Origin: Dehalococcoidia bacterium
Lineage (GTDB): Bacteria > Chloroflexota > Dehalococcoidia > Dehalococcoidales > JAUXAE01
Assembly (NCBI GenBank): GCA_030665535.1
Contig: DAOUZU010000073.1
Location: 1 to 5,415 of the forward strand
Direction of reading: 5' to 3'
DNA: 5,415 nucleotides
Numbering within the stretch: the stretch's first letter is position 1; each line of letters opens with the position of its first letter. Shown piece after piece: positions 1-5,144 of the stretch. The position numbers were made by a program, and so were the translations under genes. The notes beneath the pieces are model-generated. The model was not told the DNA's origin. It searched no databases and saw only the letters and a list, made by a program, of their open reading frames with translations.

Positions 1-261
1 GATCTCATAGTGGCCACTGTCAAAAGGGCCACGCCGGAGGCGGTGGTCAAGCAGGGCACCGTTATCAGGGCCGTCGTCGTTCGCACCGCCAAGCCCTACC
101 GCCGCTCCGATGGCTCACACATCAAGTTTGATGAGAATGCCGCCGTGATACTGGATGAGAAAAACAACCCCATGGGGACGCGGATATTCGGCCCGGTGGC
201 CAGAGAGCTCAGAGACAAGAACTACACTAAGATAATATCACTGGCGCCGGAGGTATTATAG
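1..261 (+). CDS. rplN: 50S ribosomal protein L14, 3' part (5' end outside window)
   Basis: L14 is a 50S protein that binds 23S rRNA and lies at the subunit interface. The reading frame is open from base 1 (D-L-I-V-A-T-V-K), so the gene runs in from the left. The GTG at base 10 is an internal Val codon, not a start. The 86 visible residues cover about the last 70% of a family that is usually near 122 residues. The L14 signature is present at fragment residues 24-50: AVVV, then DGS, then the FDENAAVI block. It is followed by [13 protein letters not shown] and the typical end SLAPEVL. The stop is TAG, 6 nt before rplX. The identification is certain; only the missing N-terminus is unseen. Confidence 0.97.
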   Translation, partial: DLIVATVKRATPEAVVKQGTVIRAVVVRTAKPYRRSDGSHIKFDENAAVILDEKNNPMGTRIFGPVARELRDKNYTKIISLAPEVL

Positions 262-267
262 GCGGTA

Positions 268-579
268 ATGAAGATTAGGAAGAATGATACGGTGCTGGTT
301 GTCGCCGGCCGGGACAAGGGCAAAAAGGGAAAGGTGCGGGTTGCCATTCCCAAGAAAGAGCGCCTGTTGGTTGATGGCATCAATATGATAAAGAAGCACG
401 CCCGGCCCACCGGCAAGGCGCGCCAGGCGGGAATAATAGAGCGCGAGGCGCCCATTCACGTGTCCAGCGTTATGCTGCTCTGTGAGAAGTGCGGCAAGCC
501 GGCCCGGGTTGGCCGGCGCCTGCTGGCGGACGGCAAGAAGGTGCGTTTCTGCAAGGCCTGCGGTGAGGTGGTTGACTAG
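268..579 (+). CDS. rplX: 50S ribosomal protein L24, zinc-ribbon form
   Basis: L24 is an assembly-initiating 50S protein that binds the 5' domain of 23S rRNA. The 103 residues match the usual bacterial length. A KOW motif occupies about residues 5-33 ([17 protein letters not shown]), followed by the conserved [11 protein letters not shown] (37-47) and the [11 protein letters not shown] block (60-70). The C-terminus holds two CxxC pairs, C72/C75 and C95/C98, which form a zinc ribbon seen in many but not all bacterial L24 proteins. The ATG at 268 is the first possible start, because an in-frame TAG lies at 259-261. The nearest good Shine-Dalgarno, GGAGGT (249-254), is 13 nt upstream inside rplN, a rather long spacing. 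The TAG stop shares its G with the GTG start of rplE. Confidence 0.97.
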   Translation: MKIRKNDTVLVVAGRDKGKKGKVRVAIPKKERLLVDGINMIKKHARPTGKARQAGIIEREAPIHVSSVMLLCEKCGKPARVGRRLLADGKKVRFCKACGEVVD

Positions 580-1121
580 TGTCTAAGCTGAGGGATAAAT
601 ACTTTAATGAGGCTACCGCCGCCCTTATGGAGAAACACGGCTACAAGAACTTGATGCAGGTGCCGCGGCTGGAGAAGATTGTGCTCAATATCGGCGTCGG
701 TGAGGCGATAGACAACGCCAAGGCCCTGGAAGCGGCCGAGGCAGACCTGACGGCCATCTCCGGTCAGCACCCCATCACCACCCGGTCCCGGAAATCTATC
801 GCCGCCTTCCGCCTGCGGACGGGTATGCCGGTGGGCCTTAAGGTGACCCTGCGCGGTCAGCGGATGTACGAGTTTTTTGAAAGGCTCACCAGGATTGCCC
901 TGGCCCGCCTGCGCGAGTTCCAGGGGGTTTCGGTGGATAGTTTTGACGGGCGCGGCAACTATAGCCTGGGCATAAAAGAGCAGACTATATTTCCGGAGAT
1001 AGATTACAATAAGATAGACAAGCAGCGCGGGATGGAAGTCTCCATCGTCACCACCGCCCGTAACGATGAGGAAGGGAAGCGCCTGCTGGAGCAGCTGGGC
1101 ATGCCTTTCAGCAAGGACTAG
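579..1121 (+). CDS. rplE: 50S ribosomal protein L5
   Basis: L5 binds 5S rRNA together with L18 in the central protuberance of the 50S subunit and contacts P-site tRNA. The length of 180 residues is typical. Diagnostic parts are the [17 protein letters not shown] block (27-43), the [20 protein letters not shown] stretch carrying the L5 signature (61-80), [13 protein letters not shown] (81-93), [13 protein letters not shown] (123-135), [11 protein letters not shown] (137-147) and the end LGMPF. The start is GTG at 579, overlapping the rplX stop by one base (TAGTG). GAGGTG at 565-570 gives a Shine-Dalgarno with 8-nt spacing. The overlap predicts translation coupled to rplX. In E. coli, S8 represses the operon at the rplX-rplE junction; here there is no intergenic space for such a leader. 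Confidence 0.98.
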   Translation: MSKLRDKYFNEATAALMEKHGYKNLMQVPRLEKIVLNIGVGEAIDNAKALEAAEADLTAISGQHPITTRSRKSIAAFRLRTGMPVGLKVTLRGQRMYEFFERLTRIALARLREFQGVSVDSFDGRGNYSLGIKEQTIFPEIDYNKIDKQRGMEVSIVTTARNDEEGKRLLEQLGMPFSKD

Positions 1122-1128
1122 GAGCGTT

Positions 1129-1314
1129 ATGGCCAAGAAATCTAAGATAGTAAAATTCCAGCGGACGCCGAAATACCCGGTTCAGCAGCATAACCGCTGC
1201 CTTGTCTGCGGCCGGCCGCGGGCCTATATGCGGCACTTCGGCCTGTGCCGCATCTGCTTCCGCGAAATGGCTTCAGCCGGGCAGATACCCGGGGTGAGAA
1301 AGTCCAGTTGGTAG
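1129..1314 (+). CDS. rpsN: 30S ribosomal protein S14, short zinc-binding type (type Z)
   Basis: S14 is a 30S head protein that contacts 16S rRNA near S3, S10 and S19. At 61 residues this is the short, zinc-containing class; the zinc-free form is about 100 residues. The zinc ligands are C24, C27, C40 and C43 ([24 protein letters not shown], positions 23-46). The family ending is intact as [11 protein letters not shown]. The frame is open further upstream, to 1066, inside rplE. The ATG at 1129 is the right start because MAKKS begins the family's N-terminus and AGGAG (1120-1124) sits 4 nt before it, overlapping the rplE stop. It follows rplE by 7 nt. The 32-nt gap after it is the longest in the window. 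Confidence 0.97.
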   Translation: MAKKSKIVKFQRTPKYPVQQHNRCLVCGRPRAYMRHFGLCRICFREMASAGQIPGVRKSSW

Positions 1315-1316
1315 AA

Positions 1317-1334
1317 TGAAATATACTGAAATAT
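1317..1334 (+). repeat. 8-bp direct repeat in the rpsN-rpsH gap
   Basis: TGAAATAT occurs at 1317-1324 and again at 1327-1334, a period of 10 bases. It lies in the only gap longer than 12 nt in the window, an AT-rich spacer (1315-1346) between GC-rich genes. The repeat is directly visible; any role is unknown, and a chance origin in AT-rich DNA is quite possible. Confidence 0.6.
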
Positions 1335-1336
1335 TT

Positions 1337-1342
1337 GGGGGA
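1337..1342 (+). promoter_or_regulatory. G-rich ribosome binding site of rpsH
   Basis: GGGGGA lies 4 nt before ATG 1347. It differs from the GGAGG-type sites elsewhere in the window and pairs less well with the standard anti-Shine-Dalgarno. Because it overlaps and follows the in-frame TTG at 1335, it argues for ATG 1347 as the start of S8. Confidence 0.5.
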
Positions 1343-1346
1343 AATA

Positions 1347-1745
1347 ATGGCCGTCTCTGATCCGATAGCCGATACGCTGACCAGAATACGCAACGCCGTT
1401 ATGGCCAGGCATGACACGCTGCTGGTGCCGGCTTCACGGATGAAGATTCACATCGCCAGGATTCTTAAGGCGGAGGGCTTTATTTCGAAATACGAGGTCA
1501 TTGGCAGCAGCACGAAGCGGCGCATAAAAATACATCTTAAATATGATGAAAACAGCCGTCCCATTATCGCCGGCCTGGAACGGGTGAGCAAGCCGGGCCT
1601 TAGAATATACGTACAGGCCGGGGAGGTACCGCGCGTCTACGGGGGACTGGGTATCGCCATAGTCTCGACATCACAAGGGGTTATGGTCGGCCATCAGGCC
1701 TGGCGCCAGGGCATAGGCGGCGAGCTCCTATGCAAGGTCTGGTAG
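1347..1745 (+). CDS. rpsH: 30S ribosomal protein S8
   Basis: S8 binds helix 21 of 16S rRNA and organises the central domain of the 30S subunit. In E. coli it also represses its own operon by binding spc mRNA. The 132 residues match the family. The N-terminal block is [18 protein letters not shown] (5-22). The C-terminal signature runs [18 protein letters not shown] (102-119) and ends in GGELLCKVW (124-132). I chose ATG 1347 over the in-frame TTG at 1335 because MAVSDPIAD is the family N-terminus and the G-rich Shine-Dalgarno lies after the TTG. Many S8 proteins have Thr after the GxM of the signature; here it is Val114, followed by Gly115. The stop is TAG, 12 nt before rplF. Confidence 0.97.
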   Translation: MAVSDPIADTLTRIRNAVMARHDTLLVPASRMKIHIARILKAEGFISKYEVIGSSTKRRIKIHLKYDENSRPIIAGLERVSKPGLRIYVQAGEVPRVYGGLGIAIVSTSQGVMVGHQAWRQGIGGELLCKVW

Positions 1746-1757
1746 AGAGAAAGGGAA

Positions 1758-2309
1758 ATGTCTAGAGTAGGAAAAATGCCGATAACGCTACCACTGGGGG
1801 TAAAGGTGGAGCTAAAGGGCGGCCAGGCCGTCGTTACCGGGCCCAAGGGTGAGCTGAAACATAGCCTTCGCCCTGAAATAGCCATCAACCAGGAGGGCAA
1901 CCAGTTGATATTTACGCCCTCCTCGGATAGTAAACAGGATGCCGCCTTCCACGGGCTGACACGCAGCCTGGTGGCCAACATGGTGGAAGGCGTGACCAAA
2001 GGCTTTGAGAAGACCCTGGAGATAGTCGGCGTCGGCTATCGGGCGGAGAAGGATGGCGACAAGCTTGTCTTCCGTCTCGGCTTCTCCCACCTGGTAGAGA
2101 AAGTGCCGCCGCCGGGAATAACCTTCTCCCTGGAGGGGGCCAACCGGGTCAAGGTCACCGGGATTAATAAACAAGTCGTCGGCCAGGTGGCCGCCGAGAT
2201 AAGGGCCATACGCCCGCCTGACACCTACAAAGGCAAGGGGGTGCGCTACGCCGGTGAGGTAATCACCCTCAAGGCGGGCAAGGCCGTAGGAAAGGGTATG
2301 GCGGAGTAA
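1758..2309 (+). CDS. rplF: 50S ribosomal protein L6
   Basis: L6 binds 23S rRNA near the sarcin-ricin loop and the L7/L12 stalk base, at the elongation-factor site. The length of 183 residues is normal. The start MSRVGKMPI is the family N-terminus. GPKGEL (28-33) and [21 protein letters not shown] (65-85) belong to the first of the two L6 folds. EIVGVGYRA (88-96) leads into the second fold. [12 protein letters not shown] (143-154) and the signature [13 protein letters not shown] (155-167) are near the C-terminus. The purine-rich GAGAGAAAGGG stretch (1745-1755) supplies a Shine-Dalgarno close to ATG 1758. The stop TAA shares its last base with the rplR ATG, so the two genes are probably coupled in translation. 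Confidence 0.98.
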   Translation: MSRVGKMPITLPLGVKVELKGGQAVVTGPKGELKHSLRPEIAINQEGNQLIFTPSSDSKQDAAFHGLTRSLVANMVEGVTKGFEKTLEIVGVGYRAEKDGDKLVFRLGFSHLVEKVPPPGITFSLEGANRVKVTGINKQVVGQVAAEIRAIRPPDTYKGKGVRYAGEVITLKAGKAVGKGMAE

Positions 2310-2671
2310 TGACAGAAAAAACAAGGGCAGGGCGCATGCGCCGGCACCTAAGGGTTCGGGCCAAGGTAAGCGGTTCGGGTCAGAGGCCCCGTCTTTCTGT
2401 TTTCCGGGGCTTGAACCATATCTATGCTCAGTTGATTGACGACACCCAGGGGCACACCCTGGCGGCAGCGTCCACCATTGATGCCGAGCTGAAAACGAAG
2501 CTTGACGGCAAGAACAAAACGGCCCAGGCCGGACTGGTGGGCGCACTGGTGGCCAAACGGGCGGTGGATTCGGGTATTACGCAGGTAGTTTTTGACCGTG
2601 GCGGCTATAAGTACCACGGCCGGGTGAAGGCCCTGGCCGAGGCCGCCCGCAAGGGAGGGCTCAAGTTCTAA
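2309..2671 (+). CDS. rplR: 50S ribosomal protein L18
   Basis: L18 binds 5S rRNA and helps attach it to the central protuberance with L5. The 120 residues are the usual bacterial length. The basic N-terminus ([12 protein letters not shown], 9-20) leads into [20 protein letters not shown] (26-45), the core rRNA-binding region. The conserved C-terminus is [20 protein letters not shown] (93-112), ending GGLKF. The ATG at 2309 overlaps the rplF stop by one base. Purine tracts at 2288-2296 and 2303-2306 lie upstream. The stop TAA at 2669-2671 overlaps the next ATG by one base, so three consecutive genes (rplF, rplR, rpsE) are joined by TAATG junctions. Confidence 0.98.
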   Translation: MTEKTRAGRMRRHLRVRAKVSGSGQRPRLSVFRGLNHIYAQLIDDTQGHTLAAASTIDAELKTKLDGKNKTAQAGLVGALVAKRAVDSGITQVVFDRGGYKYHGRVKALAEAARKGGLKF

Positions 2672-3198
2672 TGCCTACTGAAGTGAAAAGCATGATAAAT
2701 TCGCAGGACCTTGAACTCAACGATAAATTGATGAATATCAACCGTGTTACTAAGGTGGTAAAGGGGGGTAAGCGTCTTTCTTTCACCGCTCTGATGGTTA
2801 CCGGGGACGGCCATGGCTATGTCGGTCTCGGTGTGGGCAAGGCCAAAGAGGTGCCCGCGGCCATCAACAAGGCCGCCACCAACGCCAAGAAGAGGTTGAT
2901 AAAGGTGAAATTGGCCGGGCCCACCATTCCCCATCAGATTACGATTAATTTCGGCGCCGCTAAGGTGCTGCTAAAACCGGCGGCACCGGGCACTGGCGTC
3001 GTCGCCGGCGGCAGCGTCCGCGCTGTGGTTGAAGCCGCAGGCATAAAGGATATCTTAACCAAGTCCCTGGGCAGCGCCAACCAGATAAACGTGGCCAAGG
3101 CCACCATGCTGGGCCTGTCGCGCCTGAGGATTCCCAAGGAAGAGGTAGCCCGGCGCAAAGCGGCACCAGAGAACGAAGGAGTATCCGCCGGTGGCTAA
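2671..3198 (+). CDS. rpsE: 30S ribosomal protein S5
   Basis: S5 lies on the solvent side of the 30S subunit near the mRNA entry channel. It affects decoding accuracy and is the classic site of spectinomycin resistance changes, which gave the operon its name. The protein has 175 residues. The N-terminal double-stranded-RNA-binding-like domain starts near [20 protein letters not shown] (15-34). It holds the signature, with G33, F38, D46, G49, G52, G54, G56 and K57. The C-terminal domain has [20 protein letters not shown] (103-122) and the [11 protein letters not shown] stretch (135-145). GGGAGGG at 2653-2659, 11 nt upstream, supports ATG 2671; an internal ATG at 2692 is a less likely start. The last 8 nt overlap rpmD. 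The C-terminal tail after IPKEEVARR is low-complexity and variable, as is normal. Confidence 0.98.
   Translation: MPTEVKSMINSQDLELNDKLMNINRVTKVVKGGKRLSFTALMVTGDGHGYVGLGVGKAKEVPAAINKAATNAKKRLIKVKLAGPTIPHQITINFGAAKVLLKPAAPGTGVVAGGSVRAVVEAAGIKDILTKSLGSANQINVAKATMLGLSRLRIPKEEVARRKAAPENEGVSAGG
3176..3181 (+). promoter_or_regulatory. Ribosome binding site of rpmD, inside the end of rpsE
   Basis: AAGGAG is a near-perfect match to the anti-Shine-Dalgarno sequence and lies 9 nt before the GTG at 3191. It is embedded in the rpsE coding region. It settles the rpmD start on GTG 3191 and so implies the 8-nt gene overlap. Confidence 0.8.
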
Positions 3199-3370
3199 AA
3201 TCCGTATCACCCAGGTAAAAAGCGGCATCGGCTATGCCATAGACCAGAAGAGGACACTCAAGGCACTGGGCTTCAAGAGGATGAACCAGAGTGTCATCCA
3301 CGATGACTCGAACGCCATAAGGGGAATGATTATCAAGGTGAGACACCTCGTTCATGTGGAGGAGGCTTAG
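3191..3370 (+). CDS. rpmD: 50S ribosomal protein L30
   Basis: L30 is a small 50S protein that binds 23S rRNA domain II and is absent from some bacteria. The predicted product has 59 residues, the normal size for the bacterial form. It begins (M)[15 protein letters not shown]. The L30 motif follows: [14 protein letters not shown] (22-35), then [19 protein letters not shown] (41-59), comparable to the family's TLKALGL...VRGMI.KV.HLV pattern. The start is GTG at 3191, inside the last 8 nt of rpsE in another frame, with AAGGAG 9 nt upstream. The TAG stop at 3368-3370 abuts the rplO start. The gene is easy to miss because of its size, its non-ATG start and its overlap. Its position between rpsE and rplO is exactly where rpmD lies in other spc operons. 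Confidence 0.96.
   Translation: MAKIRITQVKSGIGYAIDQKRTLKALGFKRMNQSVIHDDSNAIRGMIIKVRHLVHVEEA
3358..3365 (+). promoter_or_regulatory. Ribosome binding site of rplO, inside the end of rpmD
   Basis: GGAGGAGG contains two overlapping GGAGG cores in the last codons of rpmD. The second core (3361-3365) lies 5 nt before GTG 3371 and 8 nt before GTG 3374, so it supports either of the two tandem GTG codons as the rplO start and does not choose between them. Confidence 0.7.
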
Positions 3371-3817
3371 GTGGTGAGGCAGCATGAGCTGGCGCCACCA
3401 GAAGGCGCCAAGAAGGACAGAAAGCGGGTCGGCCGTGGCGATGGCAGCGGCCGTGGCACCTATTCCGGCCGTGGCCTGAAAGGGCAGAAGTCCCGCTCCG
3501 GCTATTCTCGCAAACCCGGCTTTGAGGGCGGGCAGTTACCGCTTATCAAGCGCCTGCCGCGCAAGCGTGGCTTCACCAACATATTCCGCATAGAGTACGC
3601 AATTGTCAGCCTGGATAAGCTCAATGTCTTCAGCGCCGGCAGCGAGGTGACAGCAGAGAAACTAGTGGCCGCCGGGTTGGTAAAATCACTGCGCAAGCCT
3701 GTAAAAATACTGGCCGACGGCCAGATTAAGCACGCCCTGGTGGTAAGAGCGAACAAGTTCTCGGCTACTGCCAAAGCCCGGATAGAGGCCGCCGGCGGCC
3801 AGGCAGAGGTAGTCTAG
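3371..3817 (+). CDS. rplO: 50S ribosomal protein L15
   Basis: L15 is a late-assembling 50S protein whose long basic N-terminal arm threads into 23S rRNA. The protein has 148 residues, a normal length. The Gly/Arg-rich arm has [18 protein letters not shown] (18-35), then KGQKSRSG (37-44), [21 protein letters not shown] (50-70), and the C-terminal L15 signature from K112 to about G143 ([13 protein letters not shown], then [14 protein letters not shown]). Two GTG codons stand in tandem at 3371 and 3374. The first directly follows the rpmD TAG, and either could be the start, changing the protein by one residue. The arm is glycine- and arginine-rich as expected. The stop is TAG with only one base before secY. 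In this position L15 is always followed by secY in classic spc operons, which fits here. Confidence 0.97.
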   Translation: MVRQHELAPPEGAKKDRKRVGRGDGSGRGTYSGRGLKGQKSRSGYSRKPGFEGGQLPLIKRLPRKRGFTNIFRIEYAIVSLDKLNVFSAGSEVTAEKLVAAGLVKSLRKPVKILADGQIKHALVVRANKFSATAKARIEAAGGQAEVV

Positions 3818-3818
3818 G

Positions 3819-5135
3819 GTGTCACCAAAGCAATCAAGACCCCGCCTTTTGCAGGCGATGTTTGACGCCTTCAGCCTGCCGGACCTGAGGCGGCGCATAC
3901 TTATAACCCTAGGCATACTGGTGGTATTCCGTTTCATGGCCCATGTGCCCCTGCCCGGTGTGGATGCCGATGCTCTCTCAGCCCTCTTTGAGCGCAACGC
4001 CCTGCTCGGCCTCTACGATCTCTTCAGCGGCGGCGCCCTGAAGTTCTTCAGTATCGTCGCCCTGGGCGTTTTCCCCTATATCACCGCTTCCATTGTGATG
4101 ACGCTGATGACGCCGGTAATCCCCCGCCTCCAGGCCATGTCCCAGGAAGGCGAGGCCGGCCGCAACCGCATTAACCTTATCACCCACTGGCTGATGATAC
4201 CGTTGGCCGGTATGTCCGGCTACGGGCAGCTGGTGCTTCTGCAGCGTGAGGGCGTTATCGCCTCTACGGAGCTTCTACCCACGGTGGCCATCGTGGCGGC
4301 CCTGATAGCCGGCACTGTGTTCCTAGTCTGGATGGGCGAGCAGATTACGAATTACGGCATCGGCAACGGCGTTTCCATTATAATCTTTGCCGGTATCGTG
4401 TCCAGCCTGCCGGAGCAGATAGGCCAGGGCTTTTTGGCCCAGGATCAGATAGGCGGCCTGGTGCTGCTGGCGGTTCTGGCTCTGGCGACGACGGCGGTGA
4501 TAGTCATTTTTACCGAGGCTCACCGCCGTATACCGGTGCAGTATGCCAAGACGGTCATTAAGAGCGGCCGTATGTACCGGCAGGCCGGCTCCACCCATAT
4601 CCCCTTAAGGGTCAACACCGCCGGTATGATTCCCCTTATCTTCGCTATGGCCCTGGTGGTCTTCCCCGGCGTCGTGGCCAGCTACTTCGCCAACCCGGCC
4701 GGAGTCGATCCCAACTTCGCCAACACTATCGTTAACCTCTTCCAGCCGGATGCGGCGCTGCCGTTGGGCCTCTTCTACTGGGGACTCTTCTTCTTTATGG
4801 TGGTAGCCTTTGCCTTTTTCTATACCAAGGTCATCTTTCAGCAACAAGACCTTGCGGGCACCTTGCAGCGGCAGGGCGGCTTTATTCCCGGTATCAGGCC
4901 GGGCAAGCAGACATCCAGCTATCTGGACGGTGTTATCAACCGGATAACCTGGGCCGGTGCCCTTTTTCTGGGTGGCGTGGCCATAATGCCGTTCCTGGTG
5001 CGTGAGGTTACAGATGTCCAGGTAATCCAGCTTTCCAGCTTCGGCATGCTCATCGTCGTAGGTGTCGTCCTCGATACGATGAAGCAGATGGAGGCGCAGC
5101 TGGTGATGAGGCGCTATGAGGGCTTTATCAAGTAG
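3819..5135 (+). CDS. secY: Protein translocase subunit SecY
   Basis: SecY is the channel-forming inner-membrane subunit of the SecYEG translocon, used for secretion and membrane-protein insertion. The 438 residues and about ten hydrophobic segments fit the family. The segments lie roughly at 27-45, 76-98, 119-139, 153-172, 182-197, 212-231, 267-290, 314-336, 374-394 and 400-420. The plug region is DLFSGGALKFFS (67-78). Signature 1 lies at 78-97 (ALGVFPYITASIVMTL) and signature 2 at 170-190 (VWMGEQITNYGIGNGVSIII). RRIPVQYAK (236-244) and the PGKQTSSYLD loop (361-370) face the cytoplasm, where SecA and the ribosome dock. The C-terminus is RRYEGFIK. Thr95 stands where signature 1 usually has Gln. 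The start is GTG 3819, with AGAGG (3805-3809) 9 nt upstream; ATG 3858 (residue 14) is a possible alternative. Confidence 0.98.
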   Translation: MSPKQSRPRLLQAMFDAFSLPDLRRRILITLGILVVFRFMAHVPLPGVDADALSALFERNALLGLYDLFSGGALKFFSIVALGVFPYITASIVMTLMTPVIPRLQAMSQEGEAGRNRINLITHWLMIPLAGMSGYGQLVLLQREGVIASTELLPTVAIVAALIAGTVFLVWMGEQITNYGIGNGVSIIIFAGIVSSLPEQIGQGFLAQDQIGGLVLLAVLALATTAVIVIFTEAHRRIPVQYAKTVIKSGRMYRQAGSTHIPLRVNTAGMIPLIFAMALVVFPGVVASYFANPAGVDPNFANTIVNLFQPDAALPLGLFYWGLFFFMVVAFAFFYTKVIFQQQDLAGTLQRQGGFIPGIRPGKQTSSYLDGVINRITWAGALFLGGVAIMPFLVREVTDVQVIQLSSFGMLIVVGVVLDTMKQMEAQLVMRRYEGFIK

Positions 5136-5137
5136 GA
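5134..5137 (+). promoter_or_regulatory. Ribosome binding site of adk, overlapping the secY stop
   Basis: AGGA overlaps the secY TAG and lies 7 nt before TTG 5145; a second GGA is at 5139-5141. The match is modest, but there is no competing site. The bases around the start are AT-rich, which would leave the mRNA open for initiation at a weak codon. Confidence 0.45.
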
Positions 5138-5144
5138 CGGATAG

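Noticed and set aside
1066..1128. Upstream extension of the S14 frame by 21 codons inside rplE
   Set aside because: The extension has no similarity to S14, and AGGAG at 1120-1124 sits correctly before ATG 1129, which gives the canonical 61-residue protein.
576..1136. Open frame on the minus strand (186 codons) opposite rplE
   Set aside because: It is the mirror of the L5 gene with no recognisable domain, and its composition follows from the codon bias of the sense strand.
1208..1219. 12-bp palindrome GCGGCCGGCCGC in rpsN
   Set aside because: It encodes part of the conserved CGRPR zinc-site segment; codon choice for Cys-Gly-Arg-Pro in GC-rich DNA explains it.
1322..1327. TATACT hexamer in the rpsN-rpsH gap as a possible internal promoter
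   Set aside because: No TTGACA-like element lies at the right distance upstream and there is no extended -10. AT-rich spacers give such hexamers by chance.
1335..1346. TTG 1335 as an upstream start for S8 (four extra residues)
   Set aside because: The G-rich ribosome binding site overlaps and follows it, and S8 homologues begin at the MxxSDPIAD region encoded from ATG 1347.
1316..1360. A 14-codon ATG frame beginning 2 nt after the rpsN stop and ending inside rpsH
   Set aside because: It has no clear Shine-Dalgarno, is very short and encodes nothing recognisable. It could be a re-initiation peptide, but the sequence alone does not support it.
1812..2546. Long open frame on the minus strand (244 codons) across rplF and rplR
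   Set aside because: It lies fully opposite two certain ribosomal-protein genes, has no recognisable protein features and no separate Shine-Dalgarno context. Long antisense frames are expected opposite GC-biased coding sequence.
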